Assembly (NCBI RefSeq): GCF_001940225.2 | Contig: NZ_CP135164.1 | Span: 2,604,001 to 2,668,000 of the forward strand | Direction: 5' to 3' | From: Roseburia sp. 499 | GTDB taxonomy: Bacteria; Bacillota; Clostridia; Lachnospirales; Lachnospiraceae | Length of the DNA: 64,000 nt | Part shown: positions 54,339-62,171 of the stretch, in pieces | Layout of the letters: each line of letters opens with the position of its first letter | Position numbering within the stretch: the first letter of the stretch is position 1 | The notes under the pieces: generated by a model | The model's input: only the letters and a program-made list of their open reading frames with translations | Databases searched by the model: none | What the model was told of the DNA's origin: nothing | Translations under genes and position numbers: made by a program

Positions 54339-55928
54339 TTAATTTACCGGAAAACTTCCCAAATAATGTCCATCTGTCGTATCCATGCTATAATACCACA
54401 CACCATCTGTGATAAGTCCGCGGGCTACCATTCCATTCCAGTGATAGAATACTACTCTTCCCCATGGATCATAAGAGAAACCACCTGTATTCAGGCTTCC
54501 ATCCCAATTTGCAAATCCGAAGTCCATGCCGTTTGCAAACTGGAACCATCCGCTATTCTGCATCCTACCAGTTGCATCTAAGTAATATACCTTGTCATTG
54601 TAGAATGTAATCACATCCTTATAGATATATCCCTGAGAATCAAAGTAGCAAGTATATCCTACGCTTGGGCAATATTGGAATGCATTAAATACTTCGTGTC
54701 CATTACTATCTAAGTAGATAATATGTACTCCATCCGGATGATAAGTTAATCTATCTGTCATCGGAGTTCCATCTGCCTGCATAAAATAAGTGTAGGAACC
54801 ATCAAATACAAACTGATTCACCACTAAGTTTCCATTTTGATCATAACATCTTACCTGCTCATCCTCTTCACGCTTAAATGTATTACCATTGTATTGTGCA
54901 ATTGTACCAAGATAGTCAGAATAACATCCTGGTCTGTAGGCTGTCAGATAAGCTTCTACCTCATGATATCCTTCGTTTATTGCTGACTCAGACTTACAAA
55001 AATAATTATAATCCCAAGAATTTGGTGTATCTGAATCATCCCAAGTACAGTCAACTACATACCAACTGCCACTTAAATATACCTGATTCCACTCATGATC
55101 TTCACTTGTTACACAAATTGTCTGAACTCCTGAAGCATTACACAACAAAGCGTACAACTGAGCATATCCTGCACATACTGTGCTACCATTAAATACAGCT
55201 GTGGCACTACTTTGATGTGGAGTCCGATCGCCATAATCATATGCAACATTGGCACATACAATATCATGTGCAGCCTTCGCCTTCTTATATGCAGTAGGTT
55301 GTGTATTTATCGTACTTATCCATCCATTTACTTTATTTGCAAACTGTGATGTACAGTTTGCACGTGTTGCACCGGAAATATAATCATTATACACCACCAA
55401 GGCAACGTGTGTGATATTATCATATGAATCTTTTACCGTCAATGCTGTCGTTCCACGCAAAAAATAGAACTGTGGATTTGATATCGTGAATAAATTTGCC
55501 ACCTTCATCACGTCTTCCTCGGACATTCCTGCACAATCCAAACGATTTGTACGAGCATATGTATTCCCTTGCACAACAGATGTTTTTAGATCCAGCTGTG
55601 TAGTCAAAATTGTCATACACTCACTATACATACTATCATATAATAATCTTTCCTGTGTTGACAACATATTATAGTAATATCTGGATTCATAATCAGACCA
55701 TAATACACCATAATCTTTGGTCTCGACTGACTGTTGATCCTCTAAATCCTGTTCATCCTCTAAATCCTGCTCGGTAATTTCCTCTTCCACAAGTTCAAGC
55801 GGCATATATCCTGTCTTCTCTGCCAAATTTTCTACTGGCTCAGTTGCAAATACTTTCATTGGAAATACCTGAATAAACATAGACATTACCAACATGATTA
55901 AAAAACTGTTTCTAATTCTTTTTTTCAT
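54339..55928 (-). CDS. secreted transglutaminase-like protein with wall-binding-like module
   Basis: This 529-residue protein has a signal peptide (about residues 1-29), an acidic linker with DLEDEQDLEDQQ, and a transglutaminase-like domain (about 80-320). The triad is Cys252 (STVCAGYAQ), His278 (EDHEWNQV) and Asp293 (VVDCTWDD). A C-terminal module follows (about 357-529: FDGSYTYFMQADGTPM, LTYHPDGVHIIYLDSNGHEV, GWFQFANG, VFYHWNGMVARGLI, DGHYLGSFPVN). The same module occurs in the next three secreted proteins. It could crosslink or cut surface proteins, but the substrate is unknown. It is the last gene of the operon. Confidence 0.88.
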   Translation of the reverse strand: MKKRIRNSFLIMLVMSMFIQVFPMKVFATEPVENLAEKTGYMPLELVEEEITEQDLEDEQDLEDQQSVETKDYGVLWSDYESRYYYNMLSTQERLLYDSMYSECMTILTTQLDLKTSVVQGNTYARTNRLDCAGMSEEDVMKVANLFTISNPQFYFLRGTTALTVKDSYDNITHVALVVYNDYISGATRANCTSQFANKVNGWISTINTQPTAYKKAKAAHDIVCANVAYDYGDRTPHQSSATAVFNGSTVCAGYAQLYALLCNASGVQTICVTSEDHEWNQVYLSGSWYVVDCTWDDSDTPNSWDYNYFCKSESAINEGYHEVEAYLTAYRPGCYSDYLGTIAQYNGNTFKREEDEQVRCYDQNGNLVVNQFVFDGSYTYFMQADGTPMTDRLTYHPDGVHIIYLDSNGHEVFNAFQYCPSVGYTCYFDSQGYIYKDVITFYNDKVYYLDATGRMQNSGWFQFANGMDFGFANWDGSLNTGGFSYDPWGRVVFYHWNGMVARGLITDGVWYYSMDTTDGHYLGSFPVN

Positions 55929-55946
55929 TCCCTTTATTCTCCTCTT

Positions 55947-56951
55947 TTATTTATAGTAGCTTTTGTACCATGCTACAAATTTTTCAAGCCCTTCTTCAAT
56001 CGAAGTACTAGGCTTAAAATCAAAATCCTCTATCAGATCTGTTACATCCGCATAGGTCTGATATACATCTCCCGGCTGCATCGGATAAAATTCCTTTTTT
56101 GCTTCTTTTCCCAAACACTTTTCCAATGTTTCTACAAAATGCATTAATTTCTCCGGTTGATTGTTTCCAATATTATATATTTTGTATCTAACCCCATTCT
56201 CATTCTCTCTTGGTGGATTATTGAGCATATTTTCAATTCCCTTCACAATGTCATCCACATAGGTGAAGTCACGATACATATCACCATTGTTAAAAATCTT
56301 AATGGGTTCTCCTGCCATAATCTTCTGTGTAAAAGAGAAATATGCCATATCCGGTCTTCCATAAGGACCATACACGGTAAAGAAACGCAATCCCGTGGTT
56401 GGTATTCCATAAAGCTTGCTATAACAATGTGCCATAAGCTCATTTGACTTCTTGGTTGCAGCATAAAGACTTACCGGATTATCCACCTTATCTTCCGTAG
56501 AAAAAGGTACTTTCTTATTCGCACCATATACCGAACTGGATGAAGCATATACTAGATGTTTTACGGGATAATGGCGGCAACATTCCAGAATATTAAAAAA
56601 TCCTATCATATTAGACTGCATATACGCGTCCGGATTCTCAATACTATAACGAACTCCCGCCTGTGCACCAAGATTTACTACTACATCCGGTCTTTCCTGC
56701 TCAAACAAAGCACATAAAGCTTCCTTATCTGCTAAATCACCTTTCACAAAATGAAACTTCTCAAACTCTTTTAAAATCTCAAGGCGATCGTACTTCAACT
56801 GAACGTCATAATATTCATTCAAATTATCGAAGCCGATAATACTGCATCCTTCTTCCAACAATTTTCTACTCAGATGAAATCCAATAAATCCAGCCCCACC
56901 GGTAATTAAAATCTTCTGCTCTGTATCTAACGGCTTATAATTTTCTAACAT
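55947..56951 (-). CDS. UDP-glucuronate 4-epimerase
   Basis: This 334-residue extended SDR has the Rossmann motif GGAGFIGFHLSRKL, the NLNEYYDVQLKYDRLEIL segment that marks glucuronate epimerases (CapI/GAE type), and the active-site SSSSVYGANKKVPF with YAATKKSNELMAH. It would make UDP-galacturonate from UDP-glucuronate, the product of the ugd gene in the same operon. Together they supply an acidic sugar for a surface polymer. It is flanked by secreted wall proteins. Confidence 0.9.
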   Translation of the reverse strand: MLENYKPLDTEQKILITGGAGFIGFHLSRKLLEEGCSIIGFDNLNEYYDVQLKYDRLEILKEFEKFHFVKGDLADKEALCALFEQERPDVVVNLGAQAGVRYSIENPDAYMQSNMIGFFNILECCRHYPVKHLVYASSSSVYGANKKVPFSTEDKVDNPVSLYAATKKSNELMAHCYSKLYGIPTTGLRFFTVYGPYGRPDMAYFSFTQKIMAGEPIKIFNNGDMYRDFTYVDDIVKGIENMLNNPPRENENGVRYKIYNIGNNQPEKLMHFVETLEKCLGKEAKKEFYPMQPGDVYQTYADVTDLIEDFDFKPSTSIEEGLEKFVAWYKSYYK

Positions 56952-57037
56952 ATCTTTTCTCCACTACACAAACATTATTGATACTATTTTACCAATTGTT
57001 GTATTAACTTTCAACATCTTTTTATTTTTGATTTTCT

Positions 57038-58150
57038 CTATGGTCCTAAATATGTAATATATGCATTCCATGTAGTCAATAGCTGTCCTTCAGACACTCT
57101 TACAGTTACACATTCACCGGTATAATCAAAATAATAACTGTCTGCCACATCGCTCAAAAAGGAAGCATCAGTCCATAATTCGTAATATGCATTTCCACTG
57201 TAATAAGAACCGGCTGACATTATCTGATATACCCCCGGCTGTAAATGCACTCCTATTTTGGCATTCAACCACCGCTGCGTCGTATCCACCTGTTGTGACG
57301 CTAAATCAGCCGTTGCAATCCCATCATTAATATATAATATTTGACCTTCTGATACTGTGAAAATCAGATTCTGTCCCCCTCTATCTTCTCTTATCTTCTT
57401 TCCATTCTCCGCGAAAATTGCAAACTCTACACCTTCACCATTGTTGAAAAGAAAATACTCGCCCACCGGAATATTCACACCCACAATATATGTATTGGGT
57501 CCATATAGCGGATTCGGATTTCCCGTTGGAAACTTTCCCAGATAATGACCATCATTAATATCAAAACTATAATAGTCATTACCATCCGTAATTAATCCAC
57601 GCGCCACCATTCCATTCCAATGATAATATACTATTCTCCCCCATGTATCCCAACTAAATCCATTACTCTCTAATACTCCATTCCAATTTGCAAAACCGTA
57701 ATCTCTACCATTCGCAAATTGGAACCAACCTGACTGCTCCATTGCACCATTCGCATTCAAATAATACACTTTATCATCAACAAATGTAATCTGATCCTTA
57801 TAGATATATCCCTGACAATCAAAATAACAAGTATATTCTACCTCAGAACAATACTGAAAATATGAAAATACTTCATGTCCATACTCATCAAAATAAATAA
57901 TGTGTTCCCCATCCGGATGATAAGTCAATCTATCCTTCATTGGCGTTCCATCTGCCTGTGCATAATAGGTATAAGTTCCATCAAACACAAAATCATTGAT
58001 AACCTTCTGTCCATCTGAATACAAATACTGCTTACCATCTTCCTCCACTAGTTGTCCTGTTGTATGCGCTTCTGCTGACAACTTTGTGGCAAAACACAAG
58101 GCAAGAACCACCCCGAAGAACGTAATTGTCTGCATTACTTGTTTTTTCAT
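57038..58150 (-). CDS. secreted protein with wall-binding-like module and unknown C-terminal repeats
   Basis: This 370-residue protein has a signal peptide (about residues 1-28) and then the shared module (about 40-210, VINDFVFDGTYTYYAQADGT to DGHYLGKFPTG). Two beta-rich repeats of about 75 residues complete it: TYIVGVNIPVGEYFLFNNGEG...TVSEGQILYI and IGVHLQPGVYQIMSAGSY...RVSEGQLLTT. I do not recognise a catalytic site. It is in the ugd operon, 25 bp after the second transglutaminase-like gene. Confidence 0.75.
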   Translation of the reverse strand: MKKQVMQTITFFGVVLALCFATKLSAEAHTTGQLVEEDGKQYLYSDGQKVINDFVFDGTYTYYAQADGTPMKDRLTYHPDGEHIIYFDEYGHEVFSYFQYCSEVEYTCYFDCQGYIYKDQITFVDDKVYYLNANGAMEQSGWFQFANGRDYGFANWNGVLESNGFSWDTWGRIVYYHWNGMVARGLITDGNDYYSFDINDGHYLGKFPTGNPNPLYGPNTYIVGVNIPVGEYFLFNNGEGVEFAIFAENGKKIREDRGGQNLIFTVSEGQILYINDGIATADLASQQVDTTQRWLNAKIGVHLQPGVYQIMSAGSYYSGNAYYELWTDASFLSDVADSYYFDYTGECVTVRVSEGQLLTTWNAYITYLGP

Positions 58151-58175
58151 AATTCCCTCTCCTTATTCATACCAC

Positions 58176-59660
58176 TTAATATACCGGAAAAGATCCCAGA
58201 TAATGTCCATCTGTTTGGTCCATACTATAATAATACTTACCATCTGAAATCAGACCACGTGCCACCATTCCATTCCAATGATAAAAGACCACTCTGCCAT
58301 ATGGATCATATCCCCATCCATCATCCATCAAAGTACCATCGGCATTGGCATAACCAAAATCCCTGCCATTCATATACTGAAACCAGCCATTCTGCTCCAT
58401 CGCTCCATTGCCATTCAAATAGTAAGTTTTATCTCCTACAAAAGTAATCATATCTTTATACAAATATCCCTGTGAATCAAAATAACAGATATATCCTACA
58501 CTTGGACAATACTGGAATGCATTAAACACCTCATGTCCATTGCTATCCAGATAAATAATATGTTCCCCATCCGGATGATAAGTCAATCTATCCTTCATTG
58601 GTGTTCCATCTGCCTGCAAATAGTAAGTATAAGCACCATCAAAGGCAAACTGATTCTTCACCGTATTTCCATTACTATCTAAAAGCCGCAGTTCCCCGTC
58701 TGTTCCTTTCACCCAACCATTGCCAACATAATCATAATTTGAAACAGGAATTACCCCCACAAGACTTTTATATGCGGTATGATTCTGATACAATGTGTTG
58801 TCCGAAATGCAGAAATAATCATACCGTACCGGTGGATATCCCCCATCCGGATCATCCCATGTAACATCTACGTTATACCAGACGTTGTCAATTAATACCT
58901 TGTTCCATGCATGCGACATACCACTTGGGCTTACAGTGCCTTCTATTCTGATACACTCTAGTCCGGCAGCATTACATAACAGTGTAAAAGTATGTGCATA
59001 TCCTGAACATACCGTTCTTCGGTCCCCAGTCATAGCACTCACACACTGCTGATCCCATCCGTTATCCAAACTTGTACTGTACTCAATCTTATTGCACATC
59101 AGGTCATGCATTACTTTTACTTTATCATAATCTCGGCTCACACCTGCTACTGCATTTAAATACTCATCCAATTCATTCGATAATTGAGCTGTATATCCTG
59201 CTCTTTGTGTTCCACTTGCAAACTCATCATATACTTGTATAGAAACAATATAGGTAGTCCCCGTAATAGAATCCACAATTTGACTCCGATCTACGGACTT
59301 CAAAAAATAATATTGCGGATTTTCCCATTTAAAATATGTTGCTACCTTGCTTACTTCATCCGATGTCAGTCCATTCCCATCCAGTTCATCAGCAATATAA
59401 CTACAATTAAGATAATTCTCAATAACAGCATCTTCTGTTGAGGTCAAAAAACGATTACACACACCATCCAGTTCATCATATAATTCCTTTTCTCTTTCTG
59501 ATAACTGATTATAGTAATACCGTGTTTCTCCACACTCTGACCAGTCTCTGGTCTGCCATTTTTCTGCTGCCCGGACATGCATTTTCCCACAAAAGCATAA
59601 CATTAACAGAAATACCCCAAACAATAATATCCCTTTTCTAACGCCTATGCTTTTCCTCAT
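58176..59660 (-). CDS. secreted transglutaminase-like protein 2 with wall-binding-like module
   Basis: This 494-residue protein has a signal peptide (about residues 1-32) and a transglutaminase-like domain (about 45-300) with Cys218 (RTVCSGYAH), His250 (GMSHAWNKV) and Asp265 (YNVDVTWDDPD). The C-terminal shared module (about 325-494) ends DGHYLGSFPVY. It parallels the protein at 54339-55928 in order of domains, but the two catalytic domains are only moderately alike. It starts 19 bp after the CAP gene. Confidence 0.87.
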   Translation of the reverse strand: MRKSIGVRKGILLFGVFLLMLCFCGKMHVRAAEKWQTRDWSECGETRYYYNQLSEREKELYDELDGVCNRFLTSTEDAVIENYLNCSYIADELDGNGLTSDEVSKVATYFKWENPQYYFLKSVDRSQIVDSITGTTYIVSIQVYDEFASGTQRAGYTAQLSNELDEYLNAVAGVSRDYDKVKVMHDLMCNKIEYSTSLDNGWDQQCVSAMTGDRRTVCSGYAHTFTLLCNAAGLECIRIEGTVSPSGMSHAWNKVLIDNVWYNVDVTWDDPDGGYPPVRYDYFCISDNTLYQNHTAYKSLVGVIPVSNYDYVGNGWVKGTDGELRLLDSNGNTVKNQFAFDGAYTYYLQADGTPMKDRLTYHPDGEHIIYLDSNGHEVFNAFQYCPSVGYICYFDSQGYLYKDMITFVGDKTYYLNGNGAMEQNGWFQYMNGRDFGYANADGTLMDDGWGYDPYGRVVFYHWNGMVARGLISDGKYYYSMDQTDGHYLGSFPVY

Positions 59661-59679
59661 ATGTTTTCTCCTATATTCT

Positions 59680-60714
59680 CTATCTACTAATGAACATCTG
59701 CACCCAGTGTTTTTTATACATACTATCCGCCTTATAGTAATATCCTATTCCCATCTCAGTATAGCTTTTCTTTAAAATATTCGCTTTATGTCCCGGTGAA
59801 TTCATCCATGCATTCATTACCTCTTGCGGGGATGCCTGTCCTGCTGCAATATTCTCTCCGGCACCCCAATATCCATCTGTTACATATTCATCCAATGCAC
59901 TAAAACAACTTCTTCCATCCGGACGTGTATGGCTAAAATAACTGCATATTTCCACCGCTCTCACCTGTGCCGCCTGCTGTACTTGTGTGTTTAACTTAAG
60001 AGGCGCAATATTTCTGCTAAGCCGTTCCTCATTCACTAAATCCAAAACCTGCAATTCATAAGTATCAGAACTTGCTACTCCTGCTGCCTTAAAACGTCCC
60101 AGATAATGTCCGTCTCCCGTATCAAGACTGTAATACCACAAACCATCCGATATTAAACCTCTCGCCACCATACCATTCCAGTGGTAATATACCACTCTTC
60201 CTGAGGCATCATAATCAAACCGACTATTCTTCAAGGTCCCATCCTCATTCGCATAACCATAGTCTACACCATTGGCAAACTGAAACCAACCGGAATCCTC
60301 CACTTTACCATTCGCATTCAGATATACTACATCTCCATCAACAAATGTAATCTGATCCTTGTAGATATATCCCTGTGAATCAAAGTAACAGGTATATCCT
60401 ACGCTTTCACAATACTGAAATGCACTAAATACCTCATGTCCATACTCATCAAAATAAATAATGTGTTCCCCATCCGGATGATAAGTCAAACGGTCCTTCA
60501 TTGGCGTTCCATCTGCTTGCGCATAATACGTATATTCACCATCAAATACAAAATCATTGATAACTAAGTTTCCATTTGCATCATACAAATGATACGCTCC
60601 ATCTCTCCATTGCAAACTTCCCGTAGTATGCGCCTCTGCCGGCATTTTCACTCCTAAGGAAAGTGCAACTATCATTCCCAGAATCCCAATTGCATGTAAA
60701 AAACCCTTCTTCAT
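59680..60714 (-). CDS. secreted CAP-domain protein with wall-binding-like module
   Basis: This 344-residue protein has a signal peptide (about residues 1-28), the shared module (about 40-212, VINDFVFDGEYTYYAQADGT to DGHYLGRFKAAG), and a C-terminal CAP/SCP domain. The CAP domain (about 218-344) shows LVNEERLSRNIAPLKLN, YFSHTRPDGRSCFSAL, GAGENIAAGQASPQEVMNAWMNSPGHKANIL and KKHWVQMF. CAP proteins of bacteria are secreted, with unclear biochemistry. It is 38 bp downstream of ugd. Confidence 0.9.
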   Translation of the reverse strand: MKKGFLHAIGILGMIVALSLGVKMPAEAHTTGSLQWRDGAYHLYDANGNLVINDFVFDGEYTYYAQADGTPMKDRLTYHPDGEHIIYFDEYGHEVFSAFQYCESVGYTCYFDSQGYIYKDQITFVDGDVVYLNANGKVEDSGWFQFANGVDYGYANEDGTLKNSRFDYDASGRVVYYHWNGMVARGLISDGLWYYSLDTGDGHYLGRFKAAGVASSDTYELQVLDLVNEERLSRNIAPLKLNTQVQQAAQVRAVEICSYFSHTRPDGRSCFSALDEYVTDGYWGAGENIAAGQASPQEVMNAWMNSPGHKANILKKSYTEMGIGYYYKADSMYKKHWVQMFISR

Positions 60715-60752
60715 AACCTACCTCCTATATCTCTTCTCAAATAATAAATTAT

Positions 60753-62048
60753 TTATCTTCCAACAGAATAATATTCCACTCCTGCTTCTATCATTTCCTC
60801 CGGACGATATATATTTCTTCCGTCATATACAAGTGGTGTACGCATCAGTTCTGCATATTTTCGAGGTTCTACCATCTTTATCTCATTCCACTCTGTAAAA
60901 ATAAAGCACACATTTGCCTCTTTCAATGCTTTCTCCGGAGTACTTACATATGTAATTCCATCCGGAAAACGCTTTTTAAAATTATCTACTCCCACCGGAT
61001 CATATGCATAAATATCTGCTCCTGCCTGCAATAAAAGAGGAATATTTTCTAATGACGGTGCTTCTCGCAAATCATCGGTTCCAGGCTTAAATGTCAGTCC
61101 AAGCACTGCTACCTTTAATCCCTGAAAGGTAATCAAACGCTTCATTGCCTTATGCAAAAGCAATGTCTTTTGCGCCTTATTGACTTCAATTGCCGCCTTT
61201 ACCGTACGCAATTCATATCCGTTCTGTCTTGCAAGATATTCCAACGCCTTGGTATCCTTCGGGAAACAACTTCCGCCATAGCCTATTCCTGCGTTTAAGA
61301 ATTTCTCTCCAATTCTCTCATCATAGGACATTCCCTTTGCCACATCTTCAATATCTGCACCTACCAACTCACACAAATTCGCAATGTCATTCATATAAGA
61401 AATTTTTAATGCCAAAAAGTCATTACTTGCATACTTAATCATTTCTGCACTTCTACGATTTACAGATACGATTGGAATATCAAATGGCTCATAAATCTCC
61501 ATCAACTTCTTCTCTGCCTCTTTCGATTCTGTTCCAATAATAATTCTGGCTGCATGCAGCGTATCTCTTACCGCTGTTCCCTGAGCTAAAAACTCCGGAT
61601 TACTTGCCACTTCAATCTTAATCTCCTTATTTTTCTGGAAATCATGAATAAACTGCTCTACCTTATCATTCGTTCCTACCGGAACCGTAGACTTAACTAC
61701 TACTAAGCAGTCCCGTTCCACATTCTCAGCAATCTGTCTTGCTACGGTTGCTATATAAGAAAGGTTAGCTGAACCATCCGGCTGCTCCGGAGTACCTACT
61801 CCGATAAAAATTGCTTCTGCATCCCGATAAGCTGCCTGATAATCTGTGGTATAGTCCAATCGTCCTTCTTTATAATTCTTCTGCATTAGTTCTTCCAAAT
61901 CCTGTTCATAAATTGGACTAATGCCAGACTTCATTATTTCTACCTTTTTTTCATCTACATCGACACACATTACATCATGTCCCTTTTCGGCAAAGCACAC
62001 CCCTGCTACTAAGCCTACATATCCCGTTCCTGCTACTGCTATTCTCAT
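60753..62048 (-). CDS. ugd: UDP-glucose 6-dehydrogenase
   Basis: This 431-residue protein oxidises UDP-glucose to UDP-glucuronate. It has the N-terminal GTGYVGLVAGVCFAEKGHDV, VVVKSTVPVGTNDK, the catalytic cysteine in GYGGSCFPKDTKAL, and FKPGTDDLREAPS in the C-terminal domain. It is first in the operon that contains the UDP-glucuronate 4-epimerase and four secreted proteins. An AAAGGAG site precedes the ATG. Confidence 0.96.
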   Translation of the reverse strand: MRIAVAGTGYVGLVAGVCFAEKGHDVMCVDVDEKKVEIMKSGISPIYEQDLEELMQKNYKEGRLDYTTDYQAAYRDAEAIFIGVGTPEQPDGSANLSYIATVARQIAENVERDCLVVVKSTVPVGTNDKVEQFIHDFQKNKEIKIEVASNPEFLAQGTAVRDTLHAARIIIGTESKEAEKKLMEIYEPFDIPIVSVNRRSAEMIKYASNDFLALKISYMNDIANLCELVGADIEDVAKGMSYDERIGEKFLNAGIGYGGSCFPKDTKALEYLARQNGYELRTVKAAIEVNKAQKTLLLHKAMKRLITFQGLKVAVLGLTFKPGTDDLREAPSLENIPLLLQAGADIYAYDPVGVDNFKKRFPDGITYVSTPEKALKEANVCFIFTEWNEIKMVEPRKYAELMRTPLVYDGRNIYRPEEMIEAGVEYYSVGR

Positions 62049-62083
62049 TTGTTATCTCCTTTGTAAATTTTATCCTACTTAAT

Positions 62084-62112
62084 ACTATAACATTAATACT
62101 TTTAAATGAAAA
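62084..62112 (-). promoter_or_regulatory. possible promoter of the ugd operon
   Basis: On the minus strand: TTTTCA (62107-62112), 17 bp, TATAGT (62084-62089). The -35 is weak. Confidence 0.45.
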
Positions 62113-62128
62113 GCAACAAATGATAGTA

Positions 62129-62164
62129 AAATCAAGGGAAACCACGAATGGTCTCCCTTGATTT
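62129..62164 (-). terminator. Rho-independent terminator of the DUF5722-like gene
   Basis: AAATCAAGGGAAACCA pairs with TGGTCTCCCTTGATTT, with one mismatch, 8 bp after the stop. A TTTTA follows on the minus strand. Confidence 0.75.
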
Positions 62165-62171
62165 CATCTAC

